In this document: positions 46,006 to 53,593 of the stretch, one piece after another | Layout of the letters: every line of letters begins with the position of its first letter | How positions within the stretch are numbered: the first letter of the stretch is position 1 | Source of the DNA: Tsukamurella spumae | GTDB lineage: Bacteria > Actinomycetota > Actinomycetes > Mycobacteriales > Mycobacteriaceae | Assembly: GCF_012396015.1 (NCBI RefSeq) | Contig: NZ_JAAXOQ010000005.1 | Coordinates: 123,607-187,606 of the forward strand | DNA: 64,000 bases | Direction of reading: 5' to 3' | Notes under the pieces: model-generated | The model's database searches: none | Seen by the model: the letters and a program-made list of their open reading frames with translations, nothing else | What the model was told of the DNA's origin: nothing | Made by a program: the position numbers and the translations under genes

Positions 46006-46242
46006 GTGCGAACGACTGTGGATATCGACCCCGTCGTGATGAGTGCTGCTCGTACGAAAGCTCGTGCGGAAGGAATCTCCCTGGGCCGGGCGATCTCGGA
46101 GCTCGCCCTCCGTGGGCTTCAGGGAGCGGCGGTTCCCTCGAAGTCGGTGGGGGGATTTCCTGTGATGTCCGGAGTCGAAGGGCACGTGGTCACCGATGAC
46201 CTCGTCGCGGCGCATCGTGACGACGACCAGGGCGACGAGTGA
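46006..46242 (+). CDS. vapB: VapB-type antitoxin
   Basis: A 78-residue antitoxin. The N-terminus RTTVDIDPVVMSAARTKARA with ISLGRAISELALRGL is a ribbon-helix-helix DNA-binding domain. The C-terminal third (from about 50) is acidic and probably wraps the toxin's active site. GTG start with no ribosome site but a -10 box six bases upstream. The toxin gene overlaps by four bases (ATGA), the standard arrangement for coupled translation. Confidence 0.85.
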   Translation: MRTTVDIDPVVMSAARTKARAEGISLGRAISELALRGLQGAAVPSKSVGGFPVMSGVEGHVVTDDLVAAHRDDDQGDE

Positions 46243-46664
46243 TGCTGCTCGACGTCAATGTTCTCCTGGCGTTGAGCTGGGATCAGCATGTACATCACGT
46301 GGCGGCACATGAGCAGTTCGCCGGCCTGGGGGAGTGGATGACGTGTCCGACGACGGAGTCGGGACTGGTACGCCTGCTCCTGACCGAGAAGGTGGTCGGA
46401 CGCAAGGTGTCGGGCAGTGAGGCGCTCGCTCAGCTCGCAGCGATTCGCGCGGTCCCGGGGTGGGCGTTCCTGGAGGACGCGACCTCACTGGTGACGTCGA
46501 GGATCGACACCAGGGTGCTCATGGGGCGACGGCAGGTCACCGACCTACACCTCGTCGACCTGGCCGCCACCAACGGCGTCCGGCTGGCCACTTTCGACGG
46601 GGCTCTGAGGGATTCGCTCGCCCCGGCCGATCGCCAGTGGGTCGAGGTCTGGCGTGCCGGGTAG
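46239..46664 (+). CDS. vapC: VapC-type PIN-domain ribonuclease toxin
   Basis: A 141-residue PIN nuclease. The four acidic metal ligands are present: Asp in LLDVNVLLAL, Glu in CPTTESGLVRLLL, Asp in GRRQVTDLHLVDLA and Asp in LATFDGAL. The TTESGLVR wording places it in the large actinobacterial VapC group that cleaves tRNA or rRNA. It ends right where the fragment of a MocR-type regulator begins, so the module probably inserted into or beside that gene. Confidence 0.9.
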   Translation: MMLLDVNVLLALSWDQHVHHVAAHEQFAGLGEWMTCPTTESGLVRLLLTEKVVGRKVSGSEALAQLAAIRAVPGWAFLEDATSLVTSRIDTRVLMGRRQVTDLHLVDLAATNGVRLATFDGALRDSLAPADRQWVEVWRAG

Positions 46665-46666
46665 CC

Positions 46667-46936
46667 GTCACGCGGCCGTGCGCCGCCGGCGCGATGGATC
46701 GGCACCTGTGCGTGCTGCTTCCCGGGCACGACGACGAGGCGGTGGTCAGCGCGCTCGGTGAACAGGGCTGGCGCACGCGATCGTTGAGCAGTCAGTGTGC
46801 GGCGGAACCGGTCCCGGGGCTGGTACTCAGCTACGCGAGGCTCCACGCTCGCGATGCCGATGCGTTCGGCGCATCACTCCGAGATGTGTTGACCGGCATA
46901 GCCGTAGTCGCGCAAGACGACGCGCGTCGTTCATGA
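46667..46936 (+). pseudogene. 3' fragment of a MocR/PdxR-type aminotransferase regulator
   Basis: The frame reads AGAMDRHLCVLLPGHDDEAV, then SALGEQGWRTRSLSS and PVPGLVLSYARLHARDADAF. This is the C-terminal small domain of the PLP-dependent aminotransferase part of MocR/PdxR regulators (GLVLGYA-type ending). Only about 90 of some 450 residues remain. The DNA-binding domain and the PLP lysine are missing, and the homology starts right after the vapC stop codon. A free ATG (46694) exists but a separate functional protein is unlikely. Confidence 0.65.
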
Positions 46937-47055
46937 TCAGGCGCAACGGATCCCGAAGTCGACCGGTGGAGCATTGCCTACGCCGCTAGAGTCGTGGGCG
47001 CCGAATGTTCGAACGAGCGGCCGATCGAGCCGCGGTAGGGACTGAACAAGACCTC

Positions 47056-47748
47056 ATGAGCACGAGATTCGCAGATCGACGCGCCATCGGCGCCGCCGCG
47101 GCACTGACCGCCGCCCTGTTCATCACCGCGGGATGCAGCAGCACCGCCGACACCAAGGACGTCGCGTCGACGACCGGTGCGTCCACGGCCGCCGCGTCCA
47201 GCACCAGCGCGAAGGCGACGGGACCGTCGAGCGGTGCCGGCAAGCCCGGCGCACCGTCGGCCGCGCGTTCGTCCACGGCGGCCAAGCCCTCGGGCACGGT
47301 GACGGCCAAGGGCACCGACGGCAGCGAGGTGACGCTGACCGGGCCGATCGCCGCGAAGTACGCCGCCGCGACGGCCGCGCAGAAGAAGGGCCTGGGGGCC
47401 GTGCTCGTCGGTGATCACAACGCCGGCACCCGGGAGAGCGGCGTCGTCTTCCAGCAGTTCACGGGCGGCGTGATCACCGCGAAGAACGCGGACGCCGGCA
47501 CTCCCGCCTACATCACCTGGGGCAAGATCCGCGACGCGTGGAACGTCGAGCGCGACGCCACGGGTAAGCCGATCCCGGTGGGCGGGAAGAACGGTTCCGC
47601 GGGCCCGCTCGGCGCCGTGACCAGCGACGAGACCACCGTCGGATCGGTCAAGCAGACCACCTTCGAGCACGGGAAGATCACCTTCAATCCCCAGGCCGGC
47701 AAGGTCGAGGTCACGGTCAACGGCAAGGTCGTGCCCGCGGGGCTGTAG
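47056..47748 (+). CDS. LGFP-repeat lipoprotein
   Basis: A 230-residue exported lipoprotein: positively charged start, hydrophobic core AAALTAALFITAGCSS with the lipobox Cys at about residue 27. A Ser/Thr/Ala-rich linker follows (about 28-85). The C-terminal part contains LGFP-like repeats (GAVLVGDHNAGTRESGVVFQ, LGAVTSDETTVGSVKQTTFEHG), known from cell-wall proteins of mycolic-acid bacteria, where they are thought to anchor to or sense the envelope. Specific role unknown. The first ATG with the signal peptide is chosen; no strong ribosome site is seen. Confidence 0.78.
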   Translation: MSTRFADRRAIGAAAALTAALFITAGCSSTADTKDVASTTGASTAAASSTSAKATGPSSGAGKPGAPSAARSSTAAKPSGTVTAKGTDGSEVTLTGPIAAKYAAATAAQKKGLGAVLVGDHNAGTRESGVVFQQFTGGVITAKNADAGTPAYITWGKIRDAWNVERDATGKPIPVGGKNGSAGPLGAVTSDETTVGSVKQTTFEHGKITFNPQAGKVEVTVNGKVVPAGL

Positions 47749-47778
47749 GCCCGTCCACGACGGGACGCCGCGGGGCGC

Positions 47779-48201
47779 TCAGTTGATGATCTCGCCGCGG
47801 TCGGCGGGTGCCTTGGAGACGATGGTCTCGCGCCACATCTGCAGGGCCTCGGGCGTCAGCCGGGTCCAGTCGCTCACCTCGGCGACGACCCGCAGCGGCT
47901 CGGTGCTGCGGAACGAGCGCGTGGGGTTGCCCGGGAACTTCTTGTCCGTGACGTTCGGGTCGTCCTCGAACGCGCCCGTCGGCTCGACCTCGTAGACGTG
48001 CGGGACGGCACCGTCGGCCTTGAGTTCCGCGGCGAGCTCGGCACCTAGACCCGCCCCGTCGCGCAGCGCCGTGAAGTAGATGTGGTTCATGACCACGTCC
48101 GGGTTGTAGTTGGAGCGGAATCCCGCGCGGAGGAGATCTCCGGGCCGGAGTGCGGCGGTGGTTCCGTGGAAGAACGGGCCCTCGCCCGGCGCCTGACTCA
48201 T
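47779..48201 (-). CDS. arr: rifampin ADP-ribosyltransferase
   Basis: A 140-residue Arr, which inactivates rifamycins by ADP-ribosylation. It is full length: FFHGTTAALRPGDLLRAGFRSNY, HIYFTALRDGAGLGAELAAEL, VYEVEPTGAFEDDPNVTDKKFPGNPTRSF (in parts) and the final SKAPADRGEIIN are the family's conserved stretches, including the His, Tyr and Asp of the NAD pocket. Chromosomal arr genes are widespread in environmental actinobacteria, so this need not be acquired recently. It predicts reduced rifampicin susceptibility. Confidence 0.93.
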   Translation of the reverse strand: MSQAPGEGPFFHGTTAALRPGDLLRAGFRSNYNPDVVMNHIYFTALRDGAGLGAELAAELKADGAVPHVYEVEPTGAFEDDPNVTDKKFPGNPTRSFRSTEPLRVVAEVSDWTRLTPEALQMWRETIVSKAPADRGEIIN

Positions 48202-48216
48202 TCGCCCAGCGTAGCG

Positions 48217-48756
48217 CTACGGGCGCCGGGGCTCCCTGACGCCGGACGACGGGGCCGGACGGCGCCTGCCGGAGGCGGAGCGCGGGGGATGCGACAGCGT
48301 CCAGACCAGGTGGATCACCGACGCGGCGATCGCCAGGAGGAACAGCACCAGAAGAGCCGATCGGGCGGCGCTCTCGTGCGCGTCGATCACGGACAGGGCG
48401 GTGAACGCGGCGCTGAGGAAGAGCACGAGGCTGCCGATCAGGAGGAAGAAGTCCGCGATGATCCGCGAGAACGCGGGGCGATGCGCGTCCGTCAGCCAGT
48501 AGTCGCGGCGCGGGGTGTTCACCAGCGATGCCGGTAGTCGCGGCGCGAAGAACGACAGGCAGGCGAAGAGGACGGCGAGGCCGCCGGTGACGAGTGCGAG
48601 CTCGAGGAGCGCCGATTTCCGCGGGCGCCAACCATCGACCCCTCCGCCGAGCCCCATGTGGGTGGGGAACGGGTCGGGTCCGGACGTGGCCGCCCAGGCC
48701 AGGGCGGCCGCGCACGCGAGAACGGCGACGACGTAGATCCACTGGCGGGCGCGCAT
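48217..48756 (-). CDS. DUF1648-type membrane protein
   Basis: A 179-residue membrane protein with four likely helices (about 6-24, 52-72, 95-117, 125-150). The conserved stretch PFPTHMGLGGGVDGWRPRKS after helix 1 is the DUF1648 hallmark. The C-terminal tail is short, Arg/Ser/Pro-rich and cytoplasmic. No function is known. It lies 15 bases upstream of arr's promoter side on the same strand, so both may be co-transcribed. Confidence 0.72.
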   Translation of the reverse strand: MRARQWIYVVAVLACAAALAWAATSGPDPFPTHMGLGGGVDGWRPRKSALLELALVTGGLAVLFACLSFFAPRLPASLVNTPRRDYWLTDAHRPAFSRIIADFFLLIGSLVLFLSAAFTALSVIDAHESAARSALLVLFLLAIAASVIHLVWTLSHPPRSASGRRRPAPSSGVREPRRP

Positions 48757-48833
48757 GATGCGAACGGTACGCGCGTTCGGTGATCTGCACCGGGCGCTGG
48801 AACCTGGTGCGGTGGAGATGCCCGGTTCTGCCG

Positions 48834-48839
48834 TAGATT
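48834..48839 (+). promoter_or_regulatory. -10 box of the OsmC gene
   Basis: TAGATT ends six bases before the ATG at 48846; leaderless arrangement. Confidence 0.4.
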
Positions 48840-48845
48840 GGTCGC

Positions 48846-49283
48846 ATGGCCGACGACACGAATGCGCAGGCACCGTCCACGGAACTCTGGGTCGAGCGCA
48901 CCGGCGTGCGCCGCTACACGGGGCGCAGTTCGCGCGGTGCGCAGGTGCTGGTCGGTTCGGTGGACGTCGAGGGCGTGTTCACCCCCGGTGAGCTGCTGAA
49001 GATCGCGCTCGCGGCGTGCAGCGGCATGTCCACGGACCACGTGCTCGCGCGCCGGCTCGGCGAGGACTACGACGCGGTCGTCCGCGTCTCCGGCGACGCG
49101 GATCGGGACAACGAGGTCTACCCGGAGCTCAACGAGATCCTGGAGTTGGACCTGTCCGAGCTCGACGAGGCTGCGCGGGAGCGTCTGGTCACGGTCGCGC
49201 GCCGCGCGATCGACCAGGTCTGCACCGTGGGGCGCACGCTCAAGGCCGGCACCGTCGTCAACCTCGACGTCACCACGGAGTGA
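48846..49283 (+). CDS. OsmC-family peroxiredoxin-like protein
   Basis: A 145-residue OsmC/Ohr-fold protein. Typical are TGRSSRGAQVLVGS, FTPGELLKIALAACSGMSTDHVLARRLG, with the first active-site Cys in LAACSGMS, and the second Cys in DQVCTVGRTLKAG; the two would form the peroxide-reducing pair. It is the counterpart of Rv2923c and is followed by acyP, as in mycobacteria. The GTG of the next gene overlaps its stop. Confidence 0.87.
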   Translation: MADDTNAQAPSTELWVERTGVRRYTGRSSRGAQVLVGSVDVEGVFTPGELLKIALAACSGMSTDHVLARRLGEDYDAVVRVSGDADRDNEVYPELNEILELDLSELDEAARERLVTVARRAIDQVCTVGRTLKAGTVVNLDVTTE

Positions 49284-49570
49284 CCTCCGTGACCGAGGAG
49301 CAGGCGCGGATGACGGCGTGGGTCCACGGCAGCGTGCAGGGCGTCGGCTTCCGCTATTGGACCAAGACCCAGGCGCTGGAACTCGGCCTGCTCGGCTACG
49401 CCGCGAACCAGGCGGACGGTCGCGTGCGGGTCGTGGTCGAGGGCGCCCGCCCGGCGTGCGACACTCTGCTGCAGCGCCTCTGGTCGGGGCACACTCCGGG
49501 CAGGGTCGACCTGGTCGTGGAACTGTTCGGGCCCGCACGCGGCGGGCTCCCGTCGTTCGAGGAGAGGTGA
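49280..49570 (+). CDS. acyP: acylphosphatase
   Basis: A 96-residue acylphosphatase, which hydrolyses acyl phosphates. The signature VHGSVQGVGFRYWTKTQAL contains the catalytic Arg, and LGLLGYAANQADGRVRVVVEG contains the Asn. The GTG at 49280 overlaps the OsmC stop (GTGA); a GTG at 49289 or the ATG at 49310 are alternative starts that keep the domain intact. In mycobacteria smc follows directly; here four genes lie between. Confidence 0.92.
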   Translation: MTSVTEEQARMTAWVHGSVQGVGFRYWTKTQALELGLLGYAANQADGRVRVVVEGARPACDTLLQRLWSGHTPGRVDLVVELFGPARGGLPSFEER

Positions 49571-49573
49571 GGT

Positions 49574-50404
49574 ATGCAGCCACCCGTTCCTGAGAACCGT
49601 CCCGCGGGGTTCATCCCCGGGCCGGAGTCGAATCACCTCCCCGTGCCGGGCATGCCGCCGGAGCTGCAGCTGCCGGACACCACCGGAGATGCTCCCCGGC
49701 GCCCGGGCCGCATGCGGGAGCAGGACGAGAACACGCAGGCGCGCCCGGAGACGGTGGCCGAGGCCCGCGCGCGGCAGCGCGCGCAGCGCCAGCGCGCCGA
49801 GGACGAGGAGCGGGAGGCCACCGAGGCGGCCGCCGCGGCCGCGAAGAAGGGCCGGCGCCGCAAGCAGATGATGGGCGCGGGCGTCGGCGTGGGTGTGGTG
49901 GGCGCGATCGCGCTGCTGTACGTCGCGATCCCGGACAACGACGGTGCGCGCAATGTCAGCACGCAGACGGCGTACTGCACCGTGGACGGGCAGCAGGTGG
50001 TCTCCGACGACTACTGCTCGCGCGGCACGTACAACCCGGTGACGGGGTTCATCCTGCTCAACGGCCTGAGCTACCGGTACAACTACGGCGGCAGCGTCAA
50101 CAACGGGCGCATCACCGGCGGCAGCTACGACCGGCCCACCAACACCGCCTTCCGGACCTCGTCGGGGACGGCGATCGACCCGGCGAAGACCACCTCCTTC
50201 GGTACCAACGGCCAGACCAACGCTGCGAGCAAGCCCGCGCCGCCCGCCGCCGGCTCGAAGGGCACCAGCAACAAGGGCGGTTCCGGAAACACCAACGCGG
50301 GCAGCAACAGCGGCTCCAGCGGCAAGAACATCGACCGCGGCGGCCTGGGCACGTCCAACAAGGGCGGGAGCTCCAAGGGCGGCTCCGGATCGAGCGGGTC
50401 GTAG
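49574..50404 (+). CDS. YgiB/YjfM-like (DUF1190-type) single-pass membrane protein
   Basis: A 276-residue protein. Residues 1 to about 95 are hydrophilic with an Arg/Glu-rich stretch, followed by one membrane helix (about 98-120, MMGAGVGVGVVGAIALLYVA). The exposed part begins with a Cys-containing domain AYCTVDGQQVVSDDYCSRG, then GGSYDRPTNTAFRTSSGTA, and a Gly/Ser/Asn/Lys-rich low-complexity tail ending in a stop next to the ligase gene. The layout and the Cys region recall DUF1190 (E. coli YgiB/YjfM), whose genes neighbour YgiC/YjfC ATP-grasp ligases. That is exactly the neighbour here. Exact family membership is moderately sure. Confidence 0.65.
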   Translation: MQPPVPENRPAGFIPGPESNHLPVPGMPPELQLPDTTGDAPRRPGRMREQDENTQARPETVAEARARQRAQRQRAEDEEREATEAAAAAAKKGRRRKQMMGAGVGVGVVGAIALLYVAIPDNDGARNVSTQTAYCTVDGQQVVSDDYCSRGTYNPVTGFILLNGLSYRYNYGGSVNNGRITGGSYDRPTNTAFRTSSGTAIDPAKTTSFGTNGQTNAASKPAPPAAGSKGTSNKGGSGNTNAGSNSGSSGKNIDRGGLGTSNKGGSSKGGSGSSGS

Positions 50405-51610
50405 ATGCGGCGCATGCGGGGAACGCCCCGCGAGGGCTGGCAGCGGACCGTCGAATCGCAGGGCCTGGTGTTCGGCACCCCCGCGCGCGACGGGGCCGGC
50501 GACAGCCGGAACTACTGGGACGAGTCCGTGTTCTACGAGTTCGACATGGACGAGGTACTCGCCCTCGAGGCCCAGGTGGAGGTGCTGCACTCGATGTGCC
50601 TCAAGGCCGTCGAGAACGTGATCCTCACCGAGCGGTACGCCGATTTCGGCATCCCCGAGTGGGCGTGGGGCCCGATCGAGGAGTCGTGGAAGCGGCAGGA
50701 CCCGCACGTCTACGGACGGTTCGACCTGCGGTACGACGGCCGGCGGCCCGCGAAACTGTTGGAGTACAACGCCGATACGCCCACCTCCCTGCTGGAAGCC
50801 GCTGTGGTGCAGTGGTACTGGTTCCAGGACACCGCCCCGGACAAGCGCTCCTGGGACGAGGGCGGCTACGACCAGTGGAACTCGCTGCACGAGGCGCTCG
50901 TCGCGCGCTGGGGCGAGATCCGGGGCGTGATCCCGCCGTCGGAGCTGCACTTCACCTGGTCCGGCGCCGACGCGACGGGCGAGGACCACGTGACCACCGG
51001 CTACCTGCAGGAGACGGCCGCCGAGGCGGGCTTCGACACCGTCGGGCTGCCCATCGAGGACATCGGCTGGGATCACGACCTGAAGACCTTCGTCGACCTC
51101 GAGGACGCCCCGATCCACTCGGTGTTCAAGCTGTACCCGTGGGAGTGGATCCTGGAGGACGACTTCGGCAAGCGGGTCGTCGAATCGATCCCCGCCACCA
51201 CGTGGATCGAGCCGCTGTGGAAGACGATCCTCTCCAACAAGGCGATCCTCGCGGTGCTCTGGGAGATGTACCCCGACCATCCGAACCTGTTGCCCGCCTT
51301 CATCGACAGCCCCGGATTCCTCACCGAGTACGTGAAGAAGCCCAAGCTCGGGCGGGAGGGTGCGAACCTCACGATCGTGGACAGCGGTCGGGAGACGGCC
51401 ACCGGCGGCGTGTACGGCGCCGAGGGCTACGTGTACCAGATGTTCGACCCGCTGCCCGAGTTCGACGGCTACCGCCCCGTGATCGGGGCCTGGGTCGTCG
51501 GTGACGAGTCCGCCGGCATCGGCATCCGCGAGACCTCCGGCCTCATCACCGACGACGGTGCCGCCTTCATCCCGCACCGCATCACCCCGAAAGGCATGAC
51601 CGCATCATGA
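50405..51610 (+). CDS. glutathionylspermidine synthase-like ATP-grasp amide ligase (YgiC/YjfC family)
   Basis: A 401-residue ATP-grasp enzyme of the glutathionylspermidine-synthase C-domain family. Landmarks are YWDESVFYEFDMDEVLALEAQ, DLRYDGRRPAKLLEYNADTPTSLLEA (in parts), the nucleotide-binding LYPWEWILEDDFGK and the end VGDESAGIGIRETSGLITDDGAAFIPHR (in parts). YgiC/YjfC proteins lack the amidase half of E. coli GspS and ligate an unknown amine to an unknown peptide or glutathione-like carboxylate. The ATG directly follows the stop of the YgiB-like gene. It overlaps the DUF350 gene by four bases. Confidence 0.88.
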   Translation: MRRMRGTPREGWQRTVESQGLVFGTPARDGAGDSRNYWDESVFYEFDMDEVLALEAQVEVLHSMCLKAVENVILTERYADFGIPEWAWGPIEESWKRQDPHVYGRFDLRYDGRRPAKLLEYNADTPTSLLEAAVVQWYWFQDTAPDKRSWDEGGYDQWNSLHEALVARWGEIRGVIPPSELHFTWSGADATGEDHVTTGYLQETAAEAGFDTVGLPIEDIGWDHDLKTFVDLEDAPIHSVFKLYPWEWILEDDFGKRVVESIPATTWIEPLWKTILSNKAILAVLWEMYPDHPNLLPAFIDSPGFLTEYVKKPKLGREGANLTIVDSGRETATGGVYGAEGYVYQMFDPLPEFDGYRPVIGAWVVGDESAGIGIRETSGLITDDGAAFIPHRITPKGMTAS

Positions 51611-52065
51611 ACACGACCCTCCTCGCCGCCGCGGACCTGGGCACTCTGGGCAAGGGCATCGGCGCGATCTGCCTGTACGCCCTCGTGGGCCTCGTGCTGA
51701 TGATCGCCGGCTTCTACGCCGTCGATCTCTCCACGCCCGGCAAGCTGCGCGACCTGGTGAAGGACGGCAAGCCCAACGCCACGTACATCACCGCGGCGGG
51801 CATGCTCTCCATGGCGTTCATCATCGTCGTCGCGATCTACGCCAACTACACCGGCGGCGGCAACCTGCTGGACGGCGTCATCTACTCGCTCGTCTACGGC
51901 ATCGTCGGCATCGTCGCGCAGATCATCTCCGTGCGCGTCCTCGACCTGGTCACGGGCGTGGACATGGAGGAGCTCATGTACTCCGAGGTGTTCCTGCCGC
52001 AGGCTCGGGTGATCGGCGCATGCCACATCGCCCTCGGTCTGATCGTGGCGATGGCGGTGCTCTAG
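51607..52065 (+). CDS. DUF350 membrane protein (YjfL/YgiZ-like)
   Basis: A 152-residue membrane protein with four helices (about 15-40, 60-80, 85-110, 130-150). DUF350 features are the paired repeats with GAICLYALVGLVLMIAGFYAVDLSTPGKL and an internal second copy. Its ATG overlaps the stop of the ATP-grasp gene (ATGA). DUF350 proteins are recurrent partners of YjfC-type ligases, suggesting that the product is made at, or moved across, the membrane. Function unknown. Confidence 0.87.
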   Translation: MNTTLLAAADLGTLGKGIGAICLYALVGLVLMIAGFYAVDLSTPGKLRDLVKDGKPNATYITAAGMLSMAFIIVVAIYANYTGGGNLLDGVIYSLVYGIVGIVAQIISVRVLDLVTGVDMEELMYSEVFLPQARVIGACHIALGLIVAMAVL

Positions 52066-52106
52066 CGGCTGCGCCCTGCAGCAGCGTCGCGCGGATCACC
52101 GTGAGC

Positions 52107-53570
52107 ATGACGAACGAGCTGGCGCGCGCGGAGGCCGCGGTGGCGGACCTCGCGGCGCGTCGCCGTGATCGCTGGTACCCGCGCGTGCACATCGCGGCGG
52201 CCGCGGGGTGGATCAACGATCCGAACGGCCTGTGCCACTTCGGCGGCCGCTATCAGGTGTTCTTCCAGCACCATCCGTACAGCGCCCAGTGGGGACCGAT
52301 GCACTGGGGCCATGTCTCGAGTGCGGACCTGGTGACCTGGCGGCGCGAGCCGATCGCGTTGGCGCCGAGCCTGGAGGAGGACCGCGATGGGGTGTTCTCC
52401 GGTTCCGCGGTCGTGGATGGTAACGAGCTGGTGGTCTACTACACCGGTCACCGGTGGCGGAACGGCGTTAACGAGGACGAGGGCAACCTGCAGGTCCAGT
52501 GCGTCGCCCGGTCCTCCGACGGGATTACCTTCACCAAGGGCGGAGTCGTGGTGACGGGCCCGCGCGAGCTGCCCCACTTCCGCGATCCGAAGGTGTGGCG
52601 CACCGACGGCACCTGGTACATGGTGTTCGGCGTGTGCTCGGCGGACCGACGGGGCGAGGTGTGGCTCTACACTTCCGCCGACGGTGCCTCCTGGGAGTTC
52701 GATCGGGTCGTCCTCCGGGATCCCGACCCGGACGCCTTCATGCTGGAGTGCCCGGACATGTTCCCGCTCAACGACAAGTGGGTCATCGTGTACTGCCCCA
52801 TGGGCCGCAAGCCCGACGGGTACGGCCTGCGCAACGCGTGCAACGCCGGTTACGTCGTGGGCGATTGGACGCCCGGCGAGGACTTCGTCCCGCTCACCGA
52901 CTACCGGCCGGCGGACTGGGGTGCCGAGTACTACGCGCCGCAGAGCTTCGAGGCGCCGGACGGGCGGCGGATCGCCCTCGGCTGGATGGGCGGCTTCGAC
53001 CACCCGATCGCCTCCCAACCCGACGGGTGGTGCGGTCAGCTCACCGTGCCGCGCGAGCTCACCCTCGGCGACGACCTTCGCGTGCGAGCCCTGCCGGTCG
53101 TCGAGTTCGCCGGGCTGCGGCGCGACACCGTCGACCTGGGGGAGACGACGCTCGGGCGCGACGAGGAGCGGGAACTCCTCCCGGACCTCGACGCCGCCGA
53201 CATCGAGCTCACGATCGCCCTGGCCGACGGTGACGCGGAGCGGCTCGGCATCGTGCTGCGCACCGACCGGGGCGACGAGGTCGTCGTCGCCTACGACGAC
53301 CAGGCCCGACGGGTGTCGATCGACCGGCGCCGTGCCGGGCACGGCGAGCGGGGCTACCGGGCGGCGCCCGCCGACGGTGACGTCCTCCGACTGCGCGTGA
53401 TCGTGGACCGCGGCTCGGTCGAGGTGTTCATCGGCGACGGCGCGGAGTGCGTCAGCTCCCTGGTGTTCCTGGGGGAGGGGGTGCGCTCGGCGGCCCTGTT
53501 CGCGGAATCGGGGACCGCCAGGTTCACGCGGGTCGCGGCGCACCGGCTCGGCTCCGTCTGGGAGAACTGA
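52107..53570 (+). CDS. glycoside hydrolase family 32 (sucrose/fructan hydrolase)
   Basis: A 487-residue GH32 enzyme without a signal peptide, so it acts in the cytoplasm on imported sucrose, sucrose phosphate or fructo-oligosaccharides. The three GH32 catalytic carboxylates are visible: the nucleophile D38 in GWINDPNG, the RDP motif FRDPKVW near 157 and the acid/base Glu in LECPDMF near 213. The C-terminal beta-sandwich spans about 340-487. The ATG at 52107 follows GTGAGC with no strong ribosome site; the upstream open frame overlaps the DUF350 gene. No sugar transporter is nearby. Confidence 0.92.
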   Translation: MTNELARAEAAVADLAARRRDRWYPRVHIAAAAGWINDPNGLCHFGGRYQVFFQHHPYSAQWGPMHWGHVSSADLVTWRREPIALAPSLEEDRDGVFSGSAVVDGNELVVYYTGHRWRNGVNEDEGNLQVQCVARSSDGITFTKGGVVVTGPRELPHFRDPKVWRTDGTWYMVFGVCSADRRGEVWLYTSADGASWEFDRVVLRDPDPDAFMLECPDMFPLNDKWVIVYCPMGRKPDGYGLRNACNAGYVVGDWTPGEDFVPLTDYRPADWGAEYYAPQSFEAPDGRRIALGWMGGFDHPIASQPDGWCGQLTVPRELTLGDDLRVRALPVVEFAGLRRDTVDLGETTLGRDEERELLPDLDAADIELTIALADGDAERLGIVLRTDRGDEVVVAYDDQARRVSIDRRRAGHGERGYRAAPADGDVLRLRVIVDRGSVEVFIGDGAECVSSLVFLGEGVRSAALFAESGTARFTRVAAHRLGSVWEN

Positions 53571-53593
53571 CCCGGCGGGTATTCTCGACGATT

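Noticed and set aside
46460..46693. Upstream open extension of the MocR fragment frame into vapC
   Set aside because: It overlaps vapC out of frame and shows no MocR similarity before about 46670.
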